NCBI GenBank assembly: GCA_943735955.1
Contig: OX030965.1
Span: forward strand, 7,327,306 to 7,391,305
From: Piscicola geometra
Lineage: Eukaryota; Annelida; Clitellata; Hirudinida; Piscicolidae
Reading direction: 5' to 3'
Length of the DNA stretch: 64,000 nucleotides
The notes below the pieces were generated by a model. It searched no databases and was not told the origin of the DNA. It was given only the letters and a program-made list of their open reading frames with translations. Both the position numbers and the translations under genes were made by a program. Shown here in pieces: positions 12,831-27,782 of the stretch. Numbering within the stretch: position 1 is the first letter of the stretch; each line of letters opens with the position of its first letter.

Positions 12831-14550
12831 GTGGATAGAAAAGAAGAAAGATGGATTGATGGAAAGGATTGGATTGGATAAAAGAGTGAGATGAAAATGT
12901 CCAGGCTTGTAAATGGAATAGAAGTTATTGGGATAGGAAAAGATGGATGGCATGGAATGAAATAGTCGAAAAGACTTAGACGGGTCGGGATGAAGATCGA
13001 GGATGGATTAAGAGAATGGATTATGGATTATTGGAGCATGTTTGGGATGATTGGACGCTGAAGGGAAGAAGGAATCAACGGTGATCTCTTTGATTAATTA
13101 AGAAAAGCACAAGCAGGCTTTATTGCTGTGGTGAGATTCGTCTCATGTTTTTGTCATGAAGAATTTTAAAATAATTTTTATATAAAAAATTTCTTGAATA
13201 CTTTTGGTTTACTCCTATTCATTTTATTGTTTTTAAATTTTTTTTAGTTTTAGGCTTTGTTTTTTTTATATATACATTTTTTTTCTTATTTTTAATTTAC
13301 GAATTGTGTGTACTTTAGATTTAAATTCTTAGAAGAGTAAACAAGTTCTAAAGTTCAGTTTTCCATATTTTGTTTACTCGTATGTTAGTCTTCATTTAAG
13401 TACTCAAATGAGTTGAATTTTTGAGAAGATATTTAATGAAATTAATTATTTTTTAACTAAGTTTAAAAAAAACCAAGATTTATAGAATACCTTAAAATAC
13501 CAATATATGCGAACAAAAATTAAACTAACATAGTCGTAATATTATTTTACTTCAGTTACGAGTTTTACTATGTTTGCCATAACTGCCACCATCGACAATC
13601 TACTTTTATCATTTATTTCCGGAATAAGAGCCCAAAAATGATGGTGTCTGAACACTATGGGTGTCCGAATAATATGGCATTTTACGGTTGTATGCATTTT
13701 TTAAACCCATCATTATTTTTGTACATTTCGTCTGCATTATTGATAAAGTTCATTAATAACTTTTAAAAGTTCCAAGATAAATAGTAACTTTAAAGAAATA
13801 ATTTTTCACAATTCCAGCTCTTCTCTTTTTAAATATTTTCTTGAAACTTGTTTCGATAAATTCTTTAAATAAAAACATGCTTTTTGCAGTAGTTTTGACT
13901 TTGAGTAGAGAGTCTGAATTTAAGGAAACCTTTATTAATGTGAAATTTTCGCTTCAGGATTTGAACAAATTATTCTCCGTTAAAATAATTTCATGCAAAA
14001 ACACAAAAGCTATTATTTAGAAAATTGTTCATAGTTATTTATTTGAATGAATTTTTTATACTAATAATTAAAAATTCACTTTTATATCGAATGCATTTGC
14101 TTCACTTTATGCATTAATTCGTCTTGCAACAATGAAGATGTGATGGCAAGTCATTAACTTGGATTATAAAGTCGATATCTCGAAAGTCTTGAGTGCTTTT
14201 AAATTAACGGTAGTTGATTATAATTTTTTTTGATTAATCAAGAAAATGTGAATGAATGAGTTGTGGGGGTTTCTTTGAACATTTTATTATAAAAACTTTC
14301 TTTGAAACCATTTACAGTCGTCTCAACAAAATTCAAAAAAGTTCATCTTTATAAAGACGTGCTAAAGTGGAAGGCTCATTTCCTTCGAAACTAGCTGACT
14401 ACCTCATAATTAGCCTTTTCATATTACAAGTTGAAAAAGTATTTTTCAAGTTGGCTGTAAAAATAATGTAGTAAAGTCATATCCGAAATGACTCATAACT
14501 TAAGATAATTTTACTTTTTTATTATTTTTATTAACAATTTTTGCTGACAG

Positions 14551-14605
14551 ATGTTATGTAACGAAAAACAAATGAATTTCATAGGTTGATTTCGTTACGT
14601 AACAT
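14551..14605. repeat. Inverted repeat (16-bp arms, 23-bp loop)
   Basis: ATGTTATGTAACGAAA at 14551-14566 pairs with TTTCGTTACGTAACAT at 14590-14605, with one mismatch. It could be a hairpin or a remnant of a short transposon. There is no neighbouring coding sequence to decide. Confidence 0.6.
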
Positions 14606-14770
14606 TTTTAAATAAGCGCTGTGAACAAATAAAAAAGGTTTGTGACTTTATTCATCAGAATATTTCATCATGAAAAATAAAGAAGCAGAATTTCGAACTG
14701 TTTAAAAACGGATTATTGCATTAATTTAAACGTAAACGCCCATCTCTACTGGCATGCCCATAACTCAGTT

Positions 14771-14825
14771 TTTTCCCGCAAAAACTGAAGGTTTTTTCAC
14801 TTGTCATCCCTCTCTTCACTCCAAT
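14771..14825 (+). promoter_or_regulatory. E2F-type site and CCAAT box upstream of ribonucleotide reductase R2
   Basis: TTTTCCCGC at 14771-14779 matches the E2F consensus TTTSSCGC, and a CCAATCA box (NF-Y type) begins at 14821. They lie about 240 and 190 bp before the RRM2 start codon. R2 genes are typically S-phase-induced through E2F and NF-Y elements in animals, so the position is meaningful. Binding itself is inferred. Confidence 0.55.
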
Positions 14826-15013
14826 CACACTCCCAAATCGAAAAATAGTTCTCAAGTTTTATATAAAAACTTCTCGTCAGAACTTCTTAGGTGGTTTTTA
14901 CATTAAATAACTATTTATCTTTTTAAAGATTTTAAACTGTTTTTAAAATAGATTATAATCTTTAATCGAATATATATAATCTTAATTATTCTTTTTGAAA
15001 AAGTTGCTTTGAC

Positions 15014-18612
<3,599 letters not shown>

Positions 18613-18817
18613 GCTAAAGTTGATTTTCTTTGTGAACTTTTACTATCTATATTGTTTTTAGATGTTTATTTTTAAGGTCATTTTTTAATTTAAATTTGTT
18701 ATTAATGTGATTAATGTTTTGGTCTTTTGATTAGTTTATATTTAATCAAGTTCAATTATGACTGATTTTATGGTTGATGATTTTGTAACAAATCAAATGT
18801 AATCATTTATTTGTAGC

Positions 18818-18823
18818 AATAAA
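18818..18823 (+). terminator. Poly(A) signal AATAAA of RRM2
   Basis: AATAAA 206 bp after the RRM2 stop and before the next start codon at 19027. It is the only good hexamer in this short gap. Confidence 0.6.
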
Positions 18824-19026
18824 CGTTTAACTTTTGAGTTGCTGTTCGGAGTCTTTAAAACGTTTCAAGGAATAAATGTAAACCAAATTATTTATAATGT
18901 AAACATTTTTCTATTAGTTTTTTAAGCGACGCCATGTTTAAATGTCTTACATTTTAGGGTTATTTAATTCAAATCCCATTAAGAACGGGTTTTTTAATTG
19001 ATTTTAACAATGTTCTTGATTTAACT

Positions 19027-20514
19027 ATGAGCGAAAAAAAACCAGAAGATACTGGAAAAGTTAATGCTAGCAAAGAAGGTATGCATTTTTTACACTAGTT
19101 TTAAAGTTTAAACTCAAATATCTTTTTCTCACTGTTTTTCTTCAAAGGTTTTTTTGAGAAAAAGTTTTCCAAGCTGTGCAGACCGAGCATAACTGCAGTT
19201 TTGGCGAACACCTCGACCAGCCCCAAAAACTCCAGCGATGAGCTCTTCACACGACGAAACGAAGGCTCCAGGGTGTCAGTCCTGCAGCTCGCCAAGCACT
19301 TCTCCAGACTGTCGCAAAACAACTCGGTGAGTTTATTCTTAAATCTTTGAACACATTTTTAAATGTAAATTTCAACTTATCAGGTGTCATTCAATTCATC
19401 TGAAAGAAGACATTTCAGATCTTCGAGTCATCAAATCCGCAGTAACACAGCGCGTTCCAGAAATCCCTTTTCCACCTCTTCCAAAAACGCATCTCTCACC
19501 GCTCCTGTCCAGTCTCTTTCCAGTTCTCCCGATAAATCCTTTTCCAACCCACCCCTTCAAACAGCACCCAAACCACTGCTTCACTGGAAATCAGTCACTA
19601 TCCCAAACCAAGATTCTCTCTCCAAATCAACTTCTTCGAAGATTTTCGGCTCTGGTTCCTTCACGTTTTTGCGCAAACACTCGCAGAGCGCTTTGAACAA
19701 AGTCAGAGTAAAGCTGTCCAAACAAACGGAAAGCAAAGACAGTTTGAGTAAGAAGAAAGTCGAGAGTGTCAATATGATTTCCCAGGAAGAACTCAAACAG
19801 AAAATCAGTTGCAAGTTTGGTGAGTTTGAATTTAATAGTATTTCGTTGCGAAATTCATTTCCAAAGATAAATTCGAACTTTCAGGAAACGGTTTTGGCGC
19901 TCAAAAATCATCTGCTTCTTCTTTGACACTTCCGCTCAAAGCACAGTTTTTGCCACCAACAATTTCAGCATCACCACTTCCTCACATCCAAGCATCATTT
20001 CCTCTTCCAGCATCTCTTACTCCACCACCATTAACACCGCTATCATCATCATCAACATCTTCCTTACCACCCACTTCTCCACCACCACCTCCCTCATCCC
20101 CACTGCTTGACTCCATGCATGCTAGAAGGGCGACCATCAAGAGGATAAAGGAGAAAGTGATGGGGATGCAGAGCGTCGAATCAATGGTAGAAATCGATTC
20201 AAATAAAACTCCACATGATTATAGTTTTTTTAGAATTTATTATTCTTGGAATTGTTTTTTATTGTTTATCAAAGATGAAATCATTTTCAAAAACATTTTT
20301 TCAGCTACCTATTGAATACGAACTTCAACCTTTAACAGGTTATACTTGCTTATTCTAAAATATTAATAATTTAAACAAATAATTTTATTATAACCATTTT
20401 TAATCAATAATATTCTATTCAGAGCTGGAAGAAAGGTTTTTATTCAACACCAATCTACCACCAGCACCAGGAAAATTCGAAAAACTCGGTTTGAAAACGT
20501 CAAATTTCCATTGA
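19027..20514 (+). CDS. Unrecognised Ser/Pro-rich protein, six exons
   Basis: I do not recognise this protein. The exon model 19027-19078, 19148-19326, 19384-19819, 19885-20186, 20305-20338, 20423-20514 keeps one frame through five canonical GT...AG introns and yields about 364 residues. Visible features: a basic N-terminal patch (EKKFSKLCRPS), a Ser-rich middle, a Lys-rich helix-like segment (RKHSQSALNKVRVKLSK), a Pro/Ser-rich linker, a basic amphipathic stretch (RRATIKRIKEKVMGM) and a short C-terminus (LPPAPGKFEKLG...). There is no signal peptide or membrane segment. It follows RRM2 on the same strand after 415 bp. Introns are short and AT-rich with no triplet repeats, unlike the neighbours. 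The candidate poly(A) signal is at 20591. Most likely it is an intrinsically disordered regulatory or scaffold protein. Confidence 0.75.
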
Positions 20515-20590
20515 AATATTTTTGTTTCAACATTTATCATAATTAAAATATTTTACTATAATAATTATCCTGTATACATATTTGTATTCT

Positions 20591-21295
20591 AATAAATATC
20601 TTTTATTTAAATATTAAAATACATTATCAATTCATTTATCCAGTGCGAGAGTACCCTTCAGAGGCATATGTGGGTGTGGTGGTTGCTTGTTCCTCCTTCA
20701 TCATGGACGACCCTCACCTTACCCTTTGAACCCGCCCCTTCCTCTCCCTCCCCATCCACCATGCCATCATCTCAATTATACTAATTAGACTAATTAAAGC
20801 TATTCAATTAAGTTTTAGATATCAATTATAATTTATTTCAACCGACCATCTTTTTTACATCTTACACTTTTTACTACTATATATTTAAAATCGATTATTT
20901 TTTTACTTTGAATGGAAATAATTTGGTTTCTCAAAGAGAATTTCATTTGTCACGAATAATTCTATAATATACTTCAATAAACATTAGATATTGCAGAATG
21001 AGTAATGCTAAATATCACATACAACTTCAATTTTAATCAGTATACTTTTTTTTCAACTTTAAAATATGATATTTAAAAATAAGCATGCATTTGTCATTCG
21101 CGTCAGCAATACAAACAGTTAAAATTCAAATTTATTAAAGGATGTTAGGTACAAGTGATACAATTCTTACACTTGACACGACGAAAGTAACAAAAAACCT
21201 CTTTCAAAGGTTATTAGACCGCACAAAAAACTAATAACATTTGATTTACAGCAGTATGACGGAGTGATAGTCGCAAGTAAGTCGCAGGAATAAAT
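20591..21295. other. Tail-to-tail intergenic gap
   Basis: Starts with AATAAA at 20591-20596, the likely poly(A) signal of the Ser/Pro-rich gene. The rest is AT-rich with no exon seen. The minus-strand GalNAc-transferase stop is at 21296. Confidence 0.6.
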
Positions 21296-24200
21296 TCAAT
21301 ATTCGGAGTAATAATCCTCCTTCTTCTCTTCGTTATTCGGCGGATCTTTCACACCTTCCTCCTCCTCCTCTTCCTTTTCCACTTCAAACTTGGTAACTTT
21401 ATCTTCCTCCTCATCTTCATAGCCATCATCCACCCCAGCTACGTCATCGGCGACTGCAGGCTCTGGAGGCAGGGTGGTCACAACGTAGCTCACTCCCCAC
21501 AGCCACTTTTGACTCTCTCTCCCTTCACACGTTTCCATGCTTAATCCTGTCAAATCCTTGCTCAGACCGAGGCATAGTTTCGTTCCCATGTGTCTGATCA
21601 GTCCCTGGAAAAGAATTTTGCGGTTTTTGAGTATAAATTCATTTATTAAAATCTATTCAATTTTAACAATAAATCTGCTATTTACTCACTGTTATCCAAA
21701 CAAACTCTTTTATCTCCTTCTAACGCATTGTTTAACAACCATACTTCCCATCCCCTCTCATCCTTTCCACCCACCAAGTCTTTCAGATACATCCACTCCT
21801 GGTTTCCTTTCTGGCCATGGCACGGCAGCAGAAACACTGCACTGCCAGCGTAGTCGAAGCAGTCTTCCTCGTTCCGGATCTCGCCATCCTGACTCAGCAT
21901 CCAGAACTGCGCAATTGTTTAGGAATCATTTGTTTCTCCCCGGAAATATATAATATTCTAGTGTTTATTAGAATATGTAACTATAAATTGTTTCTTAAAA
22001 GCAATTATTTTAAATTCCGTTCCGCTCTGACCTGGTTGCCACCTCGAAAGTGGCACGGCCAGATTGACAGAGCTTTCTTCTGGCTGTTGTCTGAGATGTC
22101 GAGGCAGGCAGTGAAGGAGGTGCCGTCTCCCATGGCTTTGCCGTGGTTGCGGAGCTGGAAACAAAAGTGAAGAAATATGAGTAGATGAAAACCTTCTTCT
22201 ATATTCCTCCGACATTTTTTAACCTTATTTTGCCATCAGATTCATCATTTTATCTTCTCAACCCGCATTGCCATATACTGCACGCTTTTACCAAAATTTT
22301 TAATACTTCTTTATCTTATTTCACCATTGCCACTCACGTTCCACTAAACTCTTTCCACCCAAACACTTCCCCCACCTCACCTCCTCCTCCACCTCACCTC
22401 TCCCACCACTTCACCTCTCCTACCACCTCACCTCTCCCTCTACTTCACCTCCCCCACCTCACCTCCCCCACCTCACTTCCTCCACCTCACCTCCTCCACT
22501 TCACCTCCCCCACTTCACTTCCCCCACTTCACTTCTCCCGCCACCTCACCTCTCCCTTGAAGACTGCTTTCGAAGGCATGAACATTTCGGGATAGACATT
22601 CTCGAGGTACCATTTGAACGACTGGCACTGCAGTTTTTTGCGCAATTGATGCCTCGACGTCACGTCTCCTATATCTCCCTGGATGGTTGGGGGGATGGAT
22701 TTGTACTCGTTGTAGTAGGCTGTGTGTTTTTAAACTTATATTTTTTCATATATTGAATTTAAAATTTTAATTTTTTCTAGGTCATTTATAAGTTCGATTA
22801 TAAAAGCATAAAATTACAATTAATTGAATTATTCGAGTTTTTTATGTTCATCTATTAAAAATGTATTATTGATCAGATGTTTTATCTTCGAAACACCTAT
22901 CCCGAATAAAACTCTCACCACAGAGCTTTTAGTCTTGCTGTAGTACAGGTCCTTAAACTCATCCATCCACACCTCAGCTATCCGCTGGAAATTCTTCTTC
23001 GTGTTCCCACTGGCTCCCAGCTCGTAGGCTTGTCTGAATAAAAATTAAAAATTGTTTAATTTGAATATCATTTAAAAAATTAATTTTTTTAATTTTAATA
23101 AAGATTTTTTTAATAATCTGACCCTCTCTTGAAAATGTGTCCAATGTGAGAGCAAGGGTGGGCTAGAAGCCTTCCTCCACACATCCAGATCTTTCGAAAG
23201 CAGAATAAATGTTTGAAAATGCATTTTCCATGAAATAAAAAAGTAAAAAATTGATTCGGAAAAAAAAGAAAATTGATTTAATACTTTAAAAATCTTAAAA
23301 ACATTATGATGATAATTGGTTCAATTGCAACCTTAAAAGACATTTCGAGGTTATCTGCCCCCCACATGTCCATTCCCACATCAAACCCTCCCAGCTTGAA
23401 GAAGAAGTCTCGGTTGATGGCAAAGGCTCCTCCAGACATCGTGGGTGTGCTGATGAAGGTTTTGGTTCGGATCATAACATTGAATTTATATTATTTCCAA
23501 GCTCTTAGATGAAGATTTAATGAAAGTTTGAAGACAACTTCATTGTTTTTCAATTTTTTCATTCCATTACCTCACTATGAAGTTTAAGTTTTGAGCTATA
23601 TTTCACTACTTCCTGTTTAGATCATTCTAAGCTTCCTCTAGTCCTGAAAACACCAATAGCAAACTGAACCCATTTTCTTAATCCAACACTCCCAATCCCA
23701 CATACATTCGAACCCCCCGCATCTACCTGATAGGCTCGTTTTCGCTGGACAGGAGTTTCTTGACCCTCTTTGGCACGCCTGTCCACACAAAGTTCAGGCC
23801 CCACGTGAAGCCCCCGATGTTGATGGAGTCGTAGTTGAAGAGCTTGTATTCGAGAGTGTCATCGGTGATGATGTCCACCACGCAGACCAAAACGTCTTGC
23901 TTGTTCGCCTCTACCGCATCCACCAGTGGCTCCAACCAGCCTGAGTGGTTGTTGTTGTTGTTGTGAGGAGGGCATTGGCGTGTGAGTGGATGGGAAAGTT
24001 GATGGATGGGTTTGTTTATGCAGGGTTAAGCGATTAGTGGGTTATAACTGGTGCGAGGTTAGGCCTTAATGAATCGGTTAATTTCTAGATGTTCGAATCG
24101 CCGAATATAATATAAACTCCAAATTTCAAAAAATGGAACGTGTAAAAACAACCGAGGCACCTTTGGTGACTTCGATATGAGAGTCCAAGAACAAAAGAAT

Positions 24201-25096
24201 GGATCCTCGGGCTGACTCGGCTCCCAGCTGTCGTGCCTGGATCACTCCCATACGAGCACCCGTTTTCAACAGACGAACTTTCTGAAACTTTTTCAAGTAA
24301 TTTTCTAAGCTTTTCCCTAGGTTTTCTGTATTTTGGAAGTTGGGATTTGAGGATGATAACGGTAAGCTGATAGTTTAAAGCTTAAATAATTTTTTTACTT
24401 TTTAATTACTTTTTATTTTTGTTTTATTTAATTCTTGCTCACTCACTAAAGGTCGAGCCATCATCTACAAGAATGATTTCTTCAATAAGATTTTCTGGAC
24501 TTCTCTTCAAAACAGTGTACATCTGGAATGATGTGTTGGAGGAATAAATCTAACATTTTAAATAGCGATATTTATGGCTAATCATTATTTCAACCCACCC
24601 TCTCTAACACTATTTCAACCCCCCCCCCCTAACAACATTTTAAACCCCTCTCCTTCCACCACTACCCCCCAACAACATTTAAAACCTCTCTCCTTCCACC
24701 ACTACCCCCCAATCCCATCCTCACAGTCCTCAGAAGAGAGCTCAGGGCTTCGTTGTAGAAGGCGATGATGATGGAAACCTTCGACTTGTACTTGGTGGCA
24801 TCAAAGCCCCTGCACCTGGGAGGTGGTTGGTGCTTTGTTAGTTTTAAACAACTTGAGAATTTAAATTTAAATTTTAATTATTAATTTAAATTGAACCGTG
24901 TTGATTTATTGCTTTTTTCCATTATTCTCGTTGTTATTACAATACAATACAATACAACGACGAGTATTATTAACGTGGCGTAAACCCGGACGGGCTTCGA
25001 GACCACTTGGTTATGGAAAATTTGATAATAATATTAATGATAGATGAATAAATGAAAAGTATAGGAAAAGTAAGTTATTGAAATTTAACAATAAAA

Positions 25097-25133
<37 letters not shown>

Positions 25134-26505
25134 CATATGCACATATATAAACACATATATATATATATATGTTAAAGTTTTTTTTTTAATAGACAAAATA
25201 AATTTTTTTAAAGATTGAAAGTGAAATGATAATAACAATAAATTTAAGAAAATTTAAGAAAATATTTTACAATTATTATTGACCATTAGTTTAAATATAA
25301 AAAAGAATGAAATTGGGAAGCAAGAATTTGATTAATGAAAAATGAGCAGTAAATTTGTAAGTTATTGTTATCGGTCGAACAAGTACGTTTTCAGGGTAAA
25401 TTTCAAGTAAATTCGACAAGTTATTATTAAATATAAAATCTTAAAAAAATATTCTGAAATCTTTTTAATTATAAATTCACTCCTTTCCCTCTCTGCCCTT
25501 CCACACAACTACTCACACAGCACTCCGCACATCCGGCAAGTTTCTCGACAACGACATCTTGTCTCCTGCGAAGGCATTGTAGGCGTACTTCTTGTTGGAG
25601 CTCTCATACAAGAGCTTGTCTTTCTGTGACAAGGAGTTCAGGTCGATGAGCACTGCCGTGCCGTTTTCACCTGAGAGGATGGGTGATGCGTTTGAAGGGG
25701 TTTTAAAGGTTTTGTAGGAATTTTAAAGAATTTTTGAACTTTCATGGGTCAGACATGGATGCATTGTAGTTAAGGAAATTTTAATCTGCTTTGAAATAAA
25801 CAATTTAATAAGAAGCTGTAAAAAAAGTATTGTAGCTTTTGAATTCGTTGACCTGGGAGGGCTGGTGGAATCTGAATGTCGACATTAGCTGCCTGCTGCT
25901 TTAAAGGTTTTTGAATGAAATATATTTTATTTAAAAAGTATATATAATTCAATTAAAAAAATATTTTTTCTTACTTTTTGTTTTTTCTGACGTTGCTTTT
26001 TTCCTCTTCCTTTCTTTTTCTTTTTTCTTTCGACTTTTTCAGGTTTTTTTGGAAACACTTGCTCAAAGTTTGCATCAATATTTTTATCAGTTGAAATTAT
26101 CCCAAATTTAGATTTTTCGTTTTCTAATTTTTTCTTCTCAAACTTATCACCAAAATCGGTTCCTTCATATTTTTTATTCTTTGCAAAATTATCTCGAAAA
26201 TCATTTTTATTGTCAAAAATCTCTAGATTAGTTTTGAAAGTATCAAATCCAACTTCTTCCAGATCATTATACTTTTTGCCAAGAAGATCCCCAGCTTTTT
26301 CTCTACCAATAAAAAATGTTTCATGAACGTGGTTTTCTCTTTTCTTTCCTATAGTTGTATATTTTCTTTCTTTTTCAACATGAACAAGTTTTTTTTCTCC
26401 CTCTAACGATCCACCTTTAAAGACATACATTGATAACACCCACAAAACTCCAACCGATACCCCCACCGCGATCAGCTTTTTACGTTTGAAAAAACTTGAC
26501 TTCAT
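21296..26505 (-). CDS. Polypeptide N-acetylgalactosaminyltransferase
   Basis: Golgi type II membrane enzyme that starts mucin-type O-glycosylation by adding GalNAc to Ser/Thr. Minus-strand exons, 5' to 3': 26505-25975, 25898-25853, 25670-25517, 24809-24725, 24522-24447, 24316-24161, 23940-23727, 23449-23332, 23190-23123, 23033-22919, 22705-22550, 22154-22032, 21906-21775, 21604-21296; about 760 residues. A signal anchor lies at residues 11-28, followed by a charged Lys-rich stem. Catalytic features: VDDGS, the metal-binding DSH (D342-H344), WGADNLE in place of the usual WGGENLE, and VWMDEF. A ricin-type lectin domain follows, with CLD and QxW motifs (GGNQFW, GNQEW). The last exon adds an unusual acidic tail rich in Glu/Asp. 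The 22705 acceptor was chosen by phase; CACACAG at 22720 would break the frame. The exact GALNT subtype is not assignable. Confidence 0.94.
24955..25015 (-). mobile_element. SINE 3'-tail fragment in GalNAc-transferase intron
   Basis: GGCGTAAACCCGGACGGGCTTC and AGACCACTTGGT match the 3' tail of the copy at 59035-59190 and, in reverse, the tail of the copy near 31230. The tRNA-like head is missing. Confidence 0.55.
25098..25172. repeat. (AT)n microsatellite
   Basis: ATATAT tracts interrupted by CATACATATGCACATA, within the 0.7-kb intron of the GalNAc-transferase gene. Nothing else of note in this intron apart from the SINE tail. Confidence 0.9.
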
Positions 26506-27782
26506 TAAAAATGTTAAGCTCAATTTATCACGATTTCACAACTAAAATCCGGATTCAGCCATGCATGCAAAACCAACTACCAAACAAATATCGTTATTTA
26601 CTTCGCAAATAATTTTTTACAAATGAGAAAATACTTAATTGAGATGTAAAACAATCTGATCAAATTTTGTTTATAATTTGAGTTTTGTCTAAAAGCCGTC
26701 AAGGCATTTTATCTTTGAATATGCTTAGACTGAATCGATAGATAACGCAGGTAAGTCACCTGAATTCATAGCTTGCAATTCACCTGTGTGAGTATGCAAT
26801 GTCACAAAACTTCAGACTTTCAATGCATTTGCACGACTCGCTTTTATTTGTGTGTTTATTTAATGTCTTGTTCTTAATGTATGTTAGTTCTAAGAGGAAC
26901 AATCGTGTGTGTGCTCTTTAAATATTTTTTTCAATTTTTGAGCGTTTTGGTATTTAATTTTGAACCATTTGTAATACTTTATTAAAAGACAAAAAACATG
27001 CAAGCTCATCAGAGTGAAAGATAGTTTGAGATTCAGAAAAATGCAAGAAAAAAAAGAAATCAGCAATGCCACGCATGAAATGTAAGGAAAAGCAGTGTCA
27101 CTTTAACTGAACCTTGGGTTTGTTGGAGATGGTGATGATGAAGATGAAGATGCAGCTATTGTGGCCAATGGAGGCACTGGGTTTGAATTTAAATCTCTAG
27201 CGTGGTCAGAAACAAAGGAGCTTCATAAGGTATATAGCATACTATTGAACCCTGATATGTCTCATATAGAACATACAATGTATCAAGTATTCCGTATTCT
27301 TATTATGGGTATATCAAGATAAGCCCATTGTTTGGAAAGTATATTTCCATTGTATCGACGCGGAGAAAAGATTTAAACTTCTGCTCTGAATAAGAAAGTT
27401 TTAGAATTACACATTTTTAGAAATTTGCAAAAGAATCGACAAAAGAGGTACATTTTATTATTAAAAACTTAAATTAACTTTTGGTAGATAAAAAGCCATC
27501 TTGATATTCGCTGTCGAAGGCTTTGTTCGTTAATGTTTTTATTTCTTAGAAAATATATGTTTCAATTCTTTTGATTCATTTTCGAAAATCATTTTATAAA
27601 TCTTTCAATAAACCGGTAAGAAAGTGTATCTAATTAATAAGTATTTTAAATTTCATTAGTACCATTTATAAGTTTGAAACATGGCGTTTAAAGAACTTAC
27701 ATGCGATTATTTTCAATATTACATCGAAAATTCACAAACTTCACTCAAAGGCACTATTTGCGAGTAAATGATATCGAAGGAG
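26506..27782. other. Head-to-head intergenic region (GalNAc-transferase / beta-catenin)
   Basis: Should contain both promoters. It is AT-rich. A 41-codon open stretch at 27115-27237 (GDDEDEDAAIVANGG...) ends in AAG|GTATAT but has no acceptor or start, so I do not call it an exon. No clear TATA box or initiator stands out. Confidence 0.5.

Larger units (their letters stand above)
11840..14750. other. Intergenic region without recognised gene
   Basis: Contains the 3' UTR candidate, a GAGT/GGAG repeat at 12318-12395, the 24-bp minisatellite at 12590-12830 and AT-rich unique DNA from 13080 on. A hairpin-forming inverted repeat sits at 14551-14605. I see no exon. Confidence 0.6.

Noticed and set aside
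22706..22719. Upstream acceptor (CACACAG) for the GalNAc-transferase exon
   Set aside because: It would leave the exon out of phase with the preceding donor; the acceptor at 22706-22707 restores the frame.
27115..27237. 41-codon acidic open stretch ending at a GTATAT
   Set aside because: No acceptor or start codon and a stop just upstream; may be a repeat fragment.
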